Origin: Candidatus Krumholzibacteriota bacterium
GTDB taxonomy: Bacteria > Krumholzibacteriota > Krumholzibacteriia > Krumholzibacteriales > Krumholzibacteriaceae
Direction: 5' to 3'
Assembly (NCBI GenBank): GCA_016933255.1
Contig: JAFGBF010000026.1
Location: forward strand, 1 to 64,000
DNA length: 64,000 nucleotides
Below the pieces are notes generated by a model. That model saw only the letters and a program-made list of their open reading frames with translations. It ran no database searches and had not been told where the DNA came from. Of the stretch, positions 1-8,338 are shown piece by piece. Position 1 is the stretch's first letter. The number at the start of each line of letters is the position of its first letter. The position numbers and the translations under genes are program-made.

Positions 1-29
1 AACACTCATGTGGCTCTAGTTGGAACTCT

Positions 30-46
30 GTTAGTCCCAGACTAAC
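30..46. promoter_or_regulatory. Perfect 7-bp inverted repeat upstream of the first gene
   Basis: GTTAGTC (30-36) and GACTAAC (40-46) are exact reverse complements around a 3-base spacer. There is no T-run after it, so it is not an obvious terminator. It lies about 40 bp upstream of a possible -35 element, where an operator could sit. Function is unknown. Confidence 0.35.
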
Positions 47-84
47 CCACGAAAATCAAGGGGTCCAGCCGGATCTATAGTGTC

Positions 85-112
85 TAGACGAATCACCAAA
101 CACAGGTATAAT
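85..112 (+). promoter_or_regulatory. Putative sigma-70-type promoter for the M23 peptidase operon
   Basis: A perfect TATAAT (-10) at 107-112 lies 16 bp after TAGACG (85-90), which matches four of six -35 positions. Transcription would start near 119, about 40 nt before the preferred ATG at 162. A second TTGACA at 125-130 has no well-spaced -10. Confidence 0.4.
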
Positions 113-161
113 TTCCCTCAACGATTGACATAAGGGCTATCGGGTGATACTTTTCCCAAGT

Positions 162-2387
162 ATGAAAGGGAAAAGGGCAATTTTATCCGTCTTTCTGCTT
201 GCTGTCGCTTCGGGTGCTGCGGCGGAGGTCTATCTCTGGCCGCTTCATGGAAGCAGAAGGTTAAGTTCGAGTTTCAGCGAATACAGGAGTGGACATTACC
301 ATGCGGGGATCGACCTGAGGTCTTTCGGAGCAGTCGGGCTTCCCTGTCTGGCGGTCTCGGACGGGTGCGTCAGCAGGATAAAGATCTCTCCTTCCGGTTA
401 CGGAAAGGCGCTCTATCTTGAACTGTCAGACGGGAACACGGCTGTCTATGCTCATCTTGACGGCTTCAGCGCCGAAATAGATTCACTTCTCTGGCACTAC
501 AGGGTCGGCAAGGGGGTATCCTGGTGTGATATTACCCTTGAAAAAGGGGTCTTCTGCTATGATGTAGGTGATACTCTCTGCTGGTCGGGTGAGACCGGAA
601 CGATAGCTCCCCATCTCCATTTCGAACTTCGCGACCGGTCGCAGCGGCCTCTGAACCCCCTGGAGAATTTCTACTCCCTCCCTGACAGGGCATCTCCCGT
701 CATATCAGGGATCGAGATCATTCCTCTTGGAAAGGGAAGCATAGCAGAGGGCAGCAGGTTTCCGGTCTTCAGGCTGTTTCGCGCTTCAGCAGCTGATGGT
801 TATTTCATCGCCGATACTCTTCAGCTTGACGGAAGATTCGGTTTTGCCGTCTCTACATGGGATGAGCAGGGAGTAAGCCGCTATCATATGGCTCCTTACA
901 GTATCGAGATCTTTATTGACGGTGAGTCTCTATATAAAATAAGAAATTCGGCCTTTTCCTATACGCAATCTGGAGAGGTAGATCTTGAATATGATATTAC
1001 GGGAAAAGGTTCTTCGAACCGATATACGCTTCTCTATAAAAAAGATGGAAATACCAGGGCTGATCGAACAGGTCAGGGAGTAATCGATTCGGAAGGCGAT
1101 TCAAGCGGCGGCATCCACCTGGCCAGAGGGATCCATCAGTGCGGAATATCAGTCATCGATGCTTCGGGAAATGTTTCGACAGGTTCATTTGTTTTTAAGA
1201 TGCACAAATATCCTGTAGTAACTGTTGCAAGGGTGCTTGAAGCTGCGCCTGAAGCGATAGTATCAACTGCGGATCCAGACGGAGGAGTGGTCAGCGGCCG
1301 CCTTTTCGAATCACTTGACGGGGGAAGGGAGTTTTCTGAACTCCCGCTGTTTCCGATAGGCCGCTTTCACAAGGCGGTCCTTTCCGGAGCCGAAGACGCG
1401 CTTTACCGGTTTGAAGCGGTAGACGACGAGGGTGCCGCCGTGACAGAATGGTTTGGAACCTCGACGATGAAGCCGGAACAGGATAACGCCTTTTGTGAAA
1501 CGGTGATCGGGGTCACCGGCGACGGCGTCTTTCTCGATATTATGACCGACAGGACAGCGAAGTCGGTTCTGGAAGTAAGAAAGCTCTCAAAGGGAGGGGC
1601 GACAGGTCTTGAAGTCATAAGGACTGCTCCTGAAAGGTTCCGGGCGATAGCGGAAAACAGCATCCTTGAAAACGGTCTGAATATTTTCAGGATAACGGGA
1701 AACGACTACAGAGGATACCCTTTCGCTTCTACCGAAGCTTTCAAGATATATATTCTTCGCTCGGGTGCCGAAACAGAGATCCTTCTTTCGGATACGCTGA
1801 GCGCGGTACTTCAGGCCGGACCGATGACAGGCAGAGCTGCTGTTGCGATCGGTTCTCCACGAATGCCCGCTGCTCCGCCGGCGGAGCTCAAATCGGTCTC
1901 GTCGCCGTTTTCAATCGAATTCGAAGAAGAAAGATTCAGAAGACCGCTCAGGCTCAAATGCGATACCGGCAGAAAGACTGCGCTATTCGTCTGGGACGAG
2001 GATAAAGGATGGAGCTGCATTGGGGTGCCGGCGATGGAGGATGGAGCGGTAGATATAAATATTTCCGGAACATATATTTTTCTGAAGGACGGACTTCCCC
2101 CGATGATCAGATTTGCTGCTCTCGAGGACAGATACCAGGGCAGCGGTTTTTTCAAACCGTACATATGTTATCTTCCGGTCGAAGAATCAGGAAGCGGGAT
2201 AGACGCCTGGTCGGCTGAAGCTTATATCAACGGCGATAGAGCAGTATGTGAATGGGATGAATTCCGCAAAAGAGTCATTCTGCCGATCCCTTCATTTTTA
2301 AGTGCCGGGCGGGTAAGGTTGAGGATGGAGATCAGCGACCGTTCAGGAAACAGGGCTGTCGAGGAATTCGGTTTTATGTTAAAATAG
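162..2387 (+). CDS. Secreted M23-family (LytM-type) metallopeptidase with long C-terminal region
   Basis: The protein is probably a peptidoglycan-associated zinc endopeptidase of the M23/LytM family. An N-terminal signal peptide (MKGKRAILSVFLLAVASGAAA) leads directly into the domain. Zinc and catalytic residues are visible as HAGID (H47, D51), H98 in YAHLDG and HLHFE (H151, H153), so the enzyme looks active rather than an EnvC-type degenerate copy. The remaining roughly 570 residues look like beta-rich Ig-like modules and make the protein much longer than a typical M23 peptidase (300-450 residues). An in-frame GTG at 144 is an alternative start; ATG 162 is preferred because it gives a clean signal peptide. 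dnaE follows after 21 bp. Cell-wall cleavage is inferred from the family; the tail function is unknown. Confidence 0.85.
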   Translation: MKGKRAILSVFLLAVASGAAAEVYLWPLHGSRRLSSSFSEYRSGHYHAGIDLRSFGAVGLPCLAVSDGCVSRIKISPSGYGKALYLELSDGNTAVYAHLDGFSAEIDSLLWHYRVGKGVSWCDITLEKGVFCYDVGDTLCWSGETGTIAPHLHFELRDRSQRPLNPLENFYSLPDRASPVISGIEIIPLGKGSIAEGSRFPVFRLFRASAADGYFIADTLQLDGRFGFAVSTWDEQGVSRYHMAPYSIEIFIDGESLYKIRNSAFSYTQSGEVDLEYDITGKGSSNRYTLLYKKDGNTRADRTGQGVIDSEGDSSGGIHLARGIHQCGISVIDASGNVSTGSFVFKMHKYPVVTVARVLEAAPEAIVSTADPDGGVVSGRLFESLDGGREFSELPLFPIGRFHKAVLSGAEDALYRFEAVDDEGAAVTEWFGTSTMKPEQDNAFCETVIGVTGDGVFLDIMTDRTAKSVLEVRKLSKGGATGLEVIRTAPERFRAIAENSILENGLNIFRITGNDYRGYPFASTEAFKIYILRSGAETEILLSDTLSAVLQAGPMTGRAAVAIGSPRMPAAPPAELKSVSSPFSIEFEEERFRRPLRLKCDTGRKTALFVWDEDKGWSCIGVPAMEDGAVDINISGTYIFLKDGLPPMIRFAALEDRYQGSGFFKPYICYLPVEESGSGIDAWSAEAYINGDRAVCEWDEFRKRVILPIPSFLSAGRVRLRMEISDRSGNRAVEEFGFMLK

Positions 2388-2408
2388 CCGTCCGGGAGGA
2401 GATGGGCG

Positions 2409-5400
2409 ATGGCCGGCGCTAAATTTATTCACCTTCATAATCACTCTGAATACAGTCTTCTTGACGGTGCCTTCAGGATAAAAGATATAGTCTCTTCAGC
2501 GAAGAAGATGGGGATGGGCGCGGTCGCTCTGACTGATCACGGCAACATATTCGGCGCGATCCCTTTCTACCGTGAAGCGAAAAAAGCCGGCATAAAACCT
2601 ATTATCGGAATAGAGACCTATCTGGCTCCTGGCGGCCATCTTGAGAAGGTCTCGGTAAAGGGACGTACGAGGAACGATCATCTTGTCCTGCTGGTAAAAA
2701 ACGATAAAGGGTATAGAAACCTTCTTGAACTTTCATCGATAGCTTTTCTTGAGGGGTTTTACTATAAACCGAGGATCGACCTCGATCTTCTTGAAAAGTA
2801 TTCGGAGGGCCTGATCGGGCTCAGCGCGTGCCTTCAGGGCAGTATCCCGAAGCTGATCCGGGAAGGTAAATGGGAAGAGGCAAAAAGCCTTGCCTCCAGA
2901 ATGGCCTCGATATTCGAACCGGGCGATTTCTATATCGAACTACAGAATCATGGAATACCGGAAGAGATCGAACTTATTCCAAAGCTCGTAAAACTCGCGG
3001 GAGAACTGGGGCTGAAAACGGTCGCGACCAACGACTGCCATTTCTGTGACAAGGATGATCATGACGCGCACGACGTACTTATATGCCTTCAGACAGGTAA
3101 AGACCTTAACGATCCAAACAGGGTCCTCAGGTCGCACAGGGAAACATGGTTCAAGGATGCCGAATCGATGGCCGGGCTTTTCGCCGACTACCCTGAATCG
3201 CTTGAGTCGACCCTGGAGATAGCGGATAAGTGCGATTTCGAGTTCGATGCTTCCGGACTTCATCTTCCCGTTTTTCCGATCCCTGAACAGTTTGAGTCGG
3301 CAGAAGGGTATCTCGAGCACCTTGTCAGGGAAAGGCTTTCGGATTCTTTCGAAGAATTGACGGAAGAGATCGAAGAAAGGGTCAGTTATGAGCTGGACGT
3401 AATAAAAAAGATGAATTATTCCGGTTATTTCCTGATCGTCTGGGATATTGTAAACGCCGCGAGAAAAATGGGTATTCCGGTGGGGCCGGGGCGAGGGTCG
3501 GCGGCTGGAAGTATCATCTGTTTTATTCTCGGTATAACCACGATCGATCCGATAAGGAACGGGCTTCTTTTCGAGCGTTTTCTAAACCCCGAAAGAGTGT
3601 CGATGCCTGATATCGACATAGATTTCTGTGATGAGAAACGGCAACAGGTGATCGATCATGTCGTCAATAAATACGGAAATGAGAATGTATGTCAGATAAT
3701 CACTTTCGGCCGTATGGCCGCCAGAGCAGCGGTAAGGGATGTCGGAAGGGTTCTGAAGGTCCCTTACGGCGAAGTCGATTCATTGGCGAAGCTGATCCCT
3801 GCAGTACCCGGTACAACCCTGATGAAAGCGCTTGAGAACGTGCCTGAGTTCAGGGAACGTTATGAGGGCAGTCCCGAGATCAAAAGGCTTGTCGATCTCT
3901 CCGTCAAGCTCGAAGGCCTCGCGAGGCACGCTTCGACACACGCGGCGGGACTGGTCATAACCCCGACAAGACTGGTTGATCATGTTCCTCTTTTCCGTTC
4001 GAACAAGGGTGAGACGACGACACAGTATGAGATGAAGATACTTGAAAGTATCGGACTTTTGAAAATAGATATCCTTGGGCTGAAGACCCTTTCCCATATA
4101 GACAACACTCTTAATCTGATCGGAAATGAAAACAGGATAGATATCGATTCGATCCCCGTAGACGATCCGGAGACTTTCGAACTGTTGCAGAAAGGACATA
4201 CCATAAGTGTCTTCCAGCTCGAGAGCAGCGGAATGCGCGAGCTGCTCAGAAAAATAGAACCGACAACATTCGAAGATATTACCGCTGTCAACGCGTTATA
4301 CAGGCCGGGGCCTCTAGGCAGTGATATGGTCACAAACTTTATAGACTGCAAACATGGACGAAAAAAGATCAAGTATCTCCATCCGAGGCTTGAACCGATC
4401 CTGAAGGAGACGTACGGAGTGATCCTGTATCAGGAACAGGTAATGAAGATCGCGAATGATCTGGCCGGATTTTCACTCGGGCAGGCCGATATCCTGAGGC
4501 GGGCGATGGGCAAAAAAGATGAGAAAGAGATGGCCAGACAGGGGGCATCTTTTATCAGTGGAGCAGTTGAGAGAGGAATCCCTGAAAAGAAAGCGAAGAA
4601 GATATACGATCTGATAGAATATTTCTCGGGATACGGGTTCAACAAATCCCACTCGGCGGCGTACGCGATGATATCGATGAGAACGGCGTATCTCAAGGCT
4701 CACTATCCGGCTGCGTTTATGGCAGCGGCGATGACGAGCGACATGAGGGATACGAACAGATTGATCGTTCTTCTCGAGGAATGCAGGAATCTCGGCCTTT
4801 CCGTCGCGCCTCCCGACATCAACAGGTCCGGCGTCACTTTCGGGCTTGTCGACGGAGAGATCACTTATGGACTCGCCGCTATCAAGAATATCGGAGAAAA
4901 AGCAGTGATGAAGGTGATCGAAGCGAGGGAAGAGGGGCCTTTTAGGGATATATATGATTTCTGCGAAAGGGTCGACCTGAGAGTCTTGAATAAAAGAGTC
5001 CTGGAAAATCTTATCCAGAGCGGAGCTATGGATCCTCTTTCCGGTACGAGAGCGCAGATGATGGCTTCGCTTGAGAAGGCCATGGCACAGGCTCAGAAAA
5101 GACAATCGGAAAGAAACAAGGGACAGACATTTTTCGGATTCGAGGATGATTCTTCAAAACATGCTGTCGATCTTTTGGAAGATGTTCCGGAATGGGATGA
5201 AAGTGAAAAACTGCACAGGGAAAAGGAATCATTGGGATTCTCTTTCTCCGGGCATCCTCTCGACCAGTATCTTGGAGTGCTTGGAGGAATCGTATCGATT
5301 GACAGCTGTACGATTGCAAAGAAGAAAGACAGGTCCCCGGTCGTGTTAGCCGGACTGATAACTGAATCAAGGATGATCCTTGACCGCAGGGGAAACCAGA

Positions 5401-5834
5401 TGTCGTTTGTCACGATCGAGGATTTTAATGGAACATGCGAGGCGATAGTCTTCTCGAGTTTATATGAGACGAAAAAGGAAAGATTGCAGAAGGACAATCT
5501 CGTTGTTATCTGCGGTAAGATCTCATCAAGGGACAGAAGTGAGAAAAAGATCATCGCGGACAAGGTATACTCGATCGATGAAGCAATCCGTTATCTGTCG
5601 AGGAAGATCCACCTGACTCTCAAAGAAGAAGAATTCGGGGAAGAGGAGCTGCAGGGGATAAAAGAGATAGTTGATCGTTTTTCTGGAGAAAAGCAGCTGA
5701 TCTTTCACTGGAAAAACAATGGCAGTGATATGTATAATATCCTCGCAAGGGGATACGGTGTCTCTCCGGGGCTTGAGATGTTGCAGGAACTTGGGAATGT
5801 AACGGGGGTGGAAAATGTCGAGGTCTCTTCGTGA
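2409..5834 (+). CDS. dnaE: DNA polymerase III alpha subunit
   Basis: This is the replicative polymerase (C family, DnaE1 type). At 1141 residues it is close to E. coli DnaE (1160). The N-terminal PHP domain (about 1-270) keeps the usual metal ligands: HLHNH at the start, TDHGN, the Glu of IGIETY, NDHLV, LQNHG and NDCH. The polymerase active site shows GPGRGSAAGS, then PDIDIDF with D401 and D403, and LKIDILGL with D554, matching E. coli D401, D403 and D555. Helix-hairpin-helix, OB-fold (about 985-1060) and C-terminal regions follow. A strong GGGAGGAG site precedes the ATG. The 3' end overlaps the next gene by 20 nt. The intact PHP site suggests a built-in 3'-5' exonuclease, as in PHP-active DnaE proteins; that is inference. 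Confidence 0.97.
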   Translation: MAGAKFIHLHNHSEYSLLDGAFRIKDIVSSAKKMGMGAVALTDHGNIFGAIPFYREAKKAGIKPIIGIETYLAPGGHLEKVSVKGRTRNDHLVLLVKNDKGYRNLLELSSIAFLEGFYYKPRIDLDLLEKYSEGLIGLSACLQGSIPKLIREGKWEEAKSLASRMASIFEPGDFYIELQNHGIPEEIELIPKLVKLAGELGLKTVATNDCHFCDKDDHDAHDVLICLQTGKDLNDPNRVLRSHRETWFKDAESMAGLFADYPESLESTLEIADKCDFEFDASGLHLPVFPIPEQFESAEGYLEHLVRERLSDSFEELTEEIEERVSYELDVIKKMNYSGYFLIVWDIVNAARKMGIPVGPGRGSAAGSIICFILGITTIDPIRNGLLFERFLNPERVSMPDIDIDFCDEKRQQVIDHVVNKYGNENVCQIITFGRMAARAAVRDVGRVLKVPYGEVDSLAKLIPAVPGTTLMKALENVPEFRERYEGSPEIKRLVDLSVKLEGLARHASTHAAGLVITPTRLVDHVPLFRSNKGETTTQYEMKILESIGLLKIDILGLKTLSHIDNTLNLIGNENRIDIDSIPVDDPETFELLQKGHTISVFQLESSGMRELLRKIEPTTFEDITAVNALYRPGPLGSDMVTNFIDCKHGRKKIKYLHPRLEPILKETYGVILYQEQVMKIANDLAGFSLGQADILRRAMGKKDEKEMARQGASFISGAVERGIPEKKAKKIYDLIEYFSGYGFNKSHSAAYAMISMRTAYLKAHYPAAFMAAAMTSDMRDTNRLIVLLEECRNLGLSVAPPDINRSGVTFGLVDGEITYGLAAIKNIGEKAVMKVIEAREEGPFRDIYDFCERVDLRVLNKRVLENLIQSGAMDPLSGTRAQMMASLEKAMAQAQKRQSERNKGQTFFGFEDDSSKHAVDLLEDVPEWDESEKLHREKESLGFSFSGHPLDQYLGVLGGIVSIDSCTIAKKKDRSPVVLAGLITESRMILDRRGNQMSFVTIEDFNGTCEAIVFSSLYETKKERLQKDNLVVICGKISSRDRSEKKIIADKVYSIDEAIRYLSRKIHLTLKEEEFGEEELQGIKEIVDRFSGEKQLIFHWKNNGSDMYNILARGYGVSPGLEMLQELGNVTGVENVEVSS

Positions 5835-6585
5835 ATATTGCCTGGTTTGCTCCTGTATGGTCGTCTTCCTGTTTTCAGGATCATCCAGCGCTCAGGTATT
5901 CGAGGATATCAATCTGGTGGATAGTCCGACAGCCGGTATAATACCGCATGGATCATATATGTTTGAGGGGGCTATCGGGCCGGAGAGCTCGATCCTTTTT
6001 GGAGTGAAAGTCGGGTTTCACGACCGCCTTATGGTGGGGGCCTCATTCGGGATCCAGGGTTTTATCGGACGGGGCGATATCGAGATCAACGACCGGCCGG
6101 GATTTCAGGCAAAGCTGAGGGTCCTTAATGAGTCGGTCGCCGGTCCGGCCCTCGCGCTTGGGATCGATACGCAGGGAGAAGAAGCTTACGATGAGTCGGA
6201 TGAGCGTTATGAAAGAAAATCAAAGGGATTCTATATTGTATTGAGTAAAAATTATAATCTGTATAAAGATATCTCTTTCCATGGAGGGATCAATTATTCC
6301 CTTGAAGATGCAGAGGAGAAGGGGATGGATTTCTTTGCCGGGATTTCTCTGGAAGTGATCTCCGGAGTCTCCCTGCTTTGTGAATACAGCGCGGCGATGA
6401 ACGATGATGATGCCCAGCTTCCCTCGTGCAGAACCGAAGGAAAAGGATATCTCGATTCTGGAATAAGAATCGACTATAAAGATAATCTGCGGTTCAGACT
6501 GCTCTTCCGGGATATGATCGATAACTACATTCCTGAACCCGGGGTGGCAAGATCGATCGAGATTCTTTTTATCGACTATTTCTAA
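5815..6585 (+). CDS. Small outer-membrane beta-barrel-like protein, function unknown
   Basis: The 256-residue protein has an N-terminal signal peptide ending near FLFSGSSSAQ. It then alternates short hydrophobic and polar stretches with many aromatic and glycine residues, and ends in aromatic Phe (IDYF), as outer-membrane barrels often do. Repeated phrases such as SILFGVKVGFHDRLMVGAS suggest strands and a YjbH or generic barrel fold, but I do not recognise a specific family. It starts inside the 3' end of dnaE, with GGGGGTGG just upstream, so it is translationally coupled. It separates dnaE from accA, two genes that are direct neighbours in E. coli and many Proteobacteria. Confidence 0.65.
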   Translation: MSRSLREYCLVCSCMVVFLFSGSSSAQVFEDINLVDSPTAGIIPHGSYMFEGAIGPESSILFGVKVGFHDRLMVGASFGIQGFIGRGDIEINDRPGFQAKLRVLNESVAGPALALGIDTQGEEAYDESDERYERKSKGFYIVLSKNYNLYKDISFHGGINYSLEDAEEKGMDFFAGISLEVISGVSLLCEYSAAMNDDDAQLPSCRTEGKGYLDSGIRIDYKDNLRFRLLFRDMIDNYIPEPGVARSIEILFIDYF

Positions 6586-6597
6586 AGGTGACGACAA

Positions 6598-7566
6598 ATG
6601 AAAAACCAGGAAACGCAAGTGTTGGAGTTTGAGAGGCCGGTCTTCGAGCTTCAGGCCAGGATCGAGACTCTTAAGCAGGACAGCAGGGTAAATGCCGGCG
6701 AGATCTCAAAGCTGATCAGCAAACTCTCTGAGCTTGAGGGCCAGGTCTACAGGTCTCTTTCGGCGTGGGAGAGAGTCCAGCTCGCCAGGCATCCCAAAAG
6801 GCCGACCACTCTGGATTATATCAGGATGATATCGGATGAGTTCGAGGAGCTGCATGGAGACAGGTATTATGGAGACGACCCGGCTATCGTCGGTGGGATC
6901 GGCAAGATGTTCGGGATGCCGATCATGATAATGGGTCATGAGAAGGGCGGTAATACCCGGGAAAGGATATCGAGGAATTTCGGTATGGCTCGTCCGGAAG
7001 GGTTCAGGAAGACCCTAAGGCTGCTGAAGATGGCCGAAAAATTCAGTATGCCTGTGCTTTCGATAATCGACACGCCTGGAGCTTATCCCGGCATTGATGC
7101 CGAACAGAGAGGGCAACCTCGTGCTATCGCCGACAATCTGAAGGAAATCTTCGGGATACGGACTCCGATAGTCGTCGTAATCATCGGGGAGGGAGGCAGC
7201 GGCGGAGCTCTGGCCCTTGCGGTCGGCGATTCTATTCTGATGATGGAACATGCGGTCTATTCAGTGATCTCACCCGAGGGGTGCGCGGCTATACTCTGGA
7301 AAAGCAGGGAAAAAGCCCCGGAAGCTGCTTCATCGCTCAGGCTTACATCTGAGGATTGCCTTAAATTCGGTATTATCGACGATATCATAGAAGAAGTGCA
7401 CGGAGCTGCCCACAGGGATCCCGAGGGAAATGCTGAAAAGATATCCGAACGTGTCGCCTCCGAGCTGGAAAGACTTCAGAAGCATCCGATCGATATCCTG
7501 CTGAAGAAACGCGAAGAAAAATTTTTTGCTATGGGTGAATTCGAAGAACCGCCTCAGGATGCATGA
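6598..7566 (+). CDS. accA: Acetyl-CoA carboxylase carboxyltransferase subunit alpha
   Basis: AccA pairs with AccD to transfer carboxyl from biotin to acetyl-CoA, the committed step of fatty acid synthesis, in the cytoplasm. The 322 residues match the usual length (E. coli 319). The N-terminal helical region is followed by the crotonase-like carboxyltransferase core with GGNTRERISRNFGMARPEG, the SIIDTPGAYPG segment and the glycine-rich oxyanion loop GEGGSGGALAL (about 197-207), then VISPEGCAAILW. An AAGGTGACG site precedes ATG 6598. accD is not in the window. A sigma-70-like promoter lies downstream, so the transcript may end or be reinforced after this gene. Confidence 0.96.
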   Translation: MKNQETQVLEFERPVFELQARIETLKQDSRVNAGEISKLISKLSELEGQVYRSLSAWERVQLARHPKRPTTLDYIRMISDEFEELHGDRYYGDDPAIVGGIGKMFGMPIMIMGHEKGGNTRERISRNFGMARPEGFRKTLRLLKMAEKFSMPVLSIIDTPGAYPGIDAEQRGQPRAIADNLKEIFGIRTPIVVVIIGEGGSGGALALAVGDSILMMEHAVYSVISPEGCAAILWKSREKAPEAASSLRLTSEDCLKFGIIDDIIEEVHGAAHRDPEGNAEKISERVASELERLQKHPIDILLKKREEKFFAMGEFEEPPQDA

Positions 7567-7595
7567 CAGGGAGGATAGGCGGAGGACTTTTACCC

Positions 7596-7625
7596 TTGAC
7601 CCTGTCTTCCCGGATAGTATATAAT
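7596..7625 (+). promoter_or_regulatory. Sigma-70-type promoter upstream of the Trm112-like gene
   Basis: TTGACC (7596-7601) is followed after 18 bp by a perfect TATAAT (7620-7625). The predicted start is near 7632, leaving a leader of about 110 nt before the ATG at 7742. It probably serves the small zinc-peptide gene and the membrane protein and C25 peptidase genes behind it. Confidence 0.6.
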
Positions 7626-7741
7626 CAAAGGGCCGGCTTGAAGAAATTGAAAAGGTAAAAGATGACAGAGCTGCAGGTCCCTGATGGGAAAGGGTGTCTT
7701 TCCCCGAAATCAGGGATTTTTGTATAGGAAGGGAAAGGGAT

Positions 7742-7912
7742 ATGGTCAAAAAAGATCTTCTGGATATTCTGGCGTGCCCCGAATGTCACAGGAAGGTTAT
7801 CCTGAGTGCTGATGGAAACTGGCTCATCTGCGATGAATGCTCGGTAAAGTACCCTGTCGAGGATGATATTCCGATAATGCTTGTGGAGCGGGCGGAAGAT
7901 CTCGAATCATAG
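7742..7912 (+). CDS. Trm112-like (UPF0434/YcaR) small zinc-ribbon protein
   Basis: This 56-residue protein has the Trm112 pattern: DLLDILACPEC near the start, a second Cys pair in LICDEC (C12, C15, C30, C33, a zinc site), then YPVEDDIPIML. Members of the family either activate methyltransferases (Trm112) or remain uncharacterised (YcaR). The longer in-frame start at 7694 is rejected because the ATG at 7742 has AGGAAGGGAAAGGGA directly before it and gives the family's standard N-terminus. The partner methyltransferase is not identified. Confidence 0.85.
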   Translation: MVKKDLLDILACPECHRKVILSADGNWLICDECSVKYPVEDDIPIMLVERAEDLES

Positions 7913-7930
7913 GGCCGGAGGCTTGATCAG

Positions 7931-8338
7931 ATGTGCGTATTCACCCATTTTGCTGCCGGTGCGGTAGCCGGCGCCTTTTCCCCGCATGCGGCCCTTGTGC
8001 CGGTCTTTGCCCTGGGAAGCCATATGATACTTGATATGATCCCGCATTTCGATTTTGAAAGTATGTTTCTGGAGATAGTGCTTGGTCTGATCGCGCTGGG
8101 TATCCTGCTTCTCGGCGGAGTCTACTCTCTTTCGATAATCCTTGGAGGGGTCATCGCCGCACTTCCCGACCTGGAGAATCTTCTCGTCAAAACAGGGAAG
8201 ATTGGGAAAAACCGCAAACTATTCCCTTCTCATTCCGGGATCCTGCCTCATGGCGCGAGGGCGGGGCTCGTTAATCTTACTATGCAGTCTGTCCTGTCGG
8301 CCGCTGTACTTGGATTTCTGATCTGGAGGGCTGCATGA
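7931..8338 (+). CDS. Small integral membrane protein, YdjM-like metal-dependent-hydrolase fold
   Basis: The 135-residue protein has about three hydrophobic segments. It shows the His/Asp pattern of the LexA-regulated YdjM/DUF457-type membrane 'hydrolase' family: FTHFAAG at the start, GSHMILDMIPHFD, AALPDLENLL and PSHSGILPHG. The family is named for its conserved metal-binding-like residues, but no reaction is established. The stop overlaps the next gene's ATG (ATGA), so it is coupled to the C25 peptidase. Family assignment is moderate. Confidence 0.6.
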   Translation: MCVFTHFAAGAVAGAFSPHAALVPVFALGSHMILDMIPHFDFESMFLEIVLGLIALGILLLGGVYSLSIILGGVIAALPDLENLLVKTGKIGKNRKLFPSHSGILPHGARAGLVNLTMQSVLSAAVLGFLIWRAA

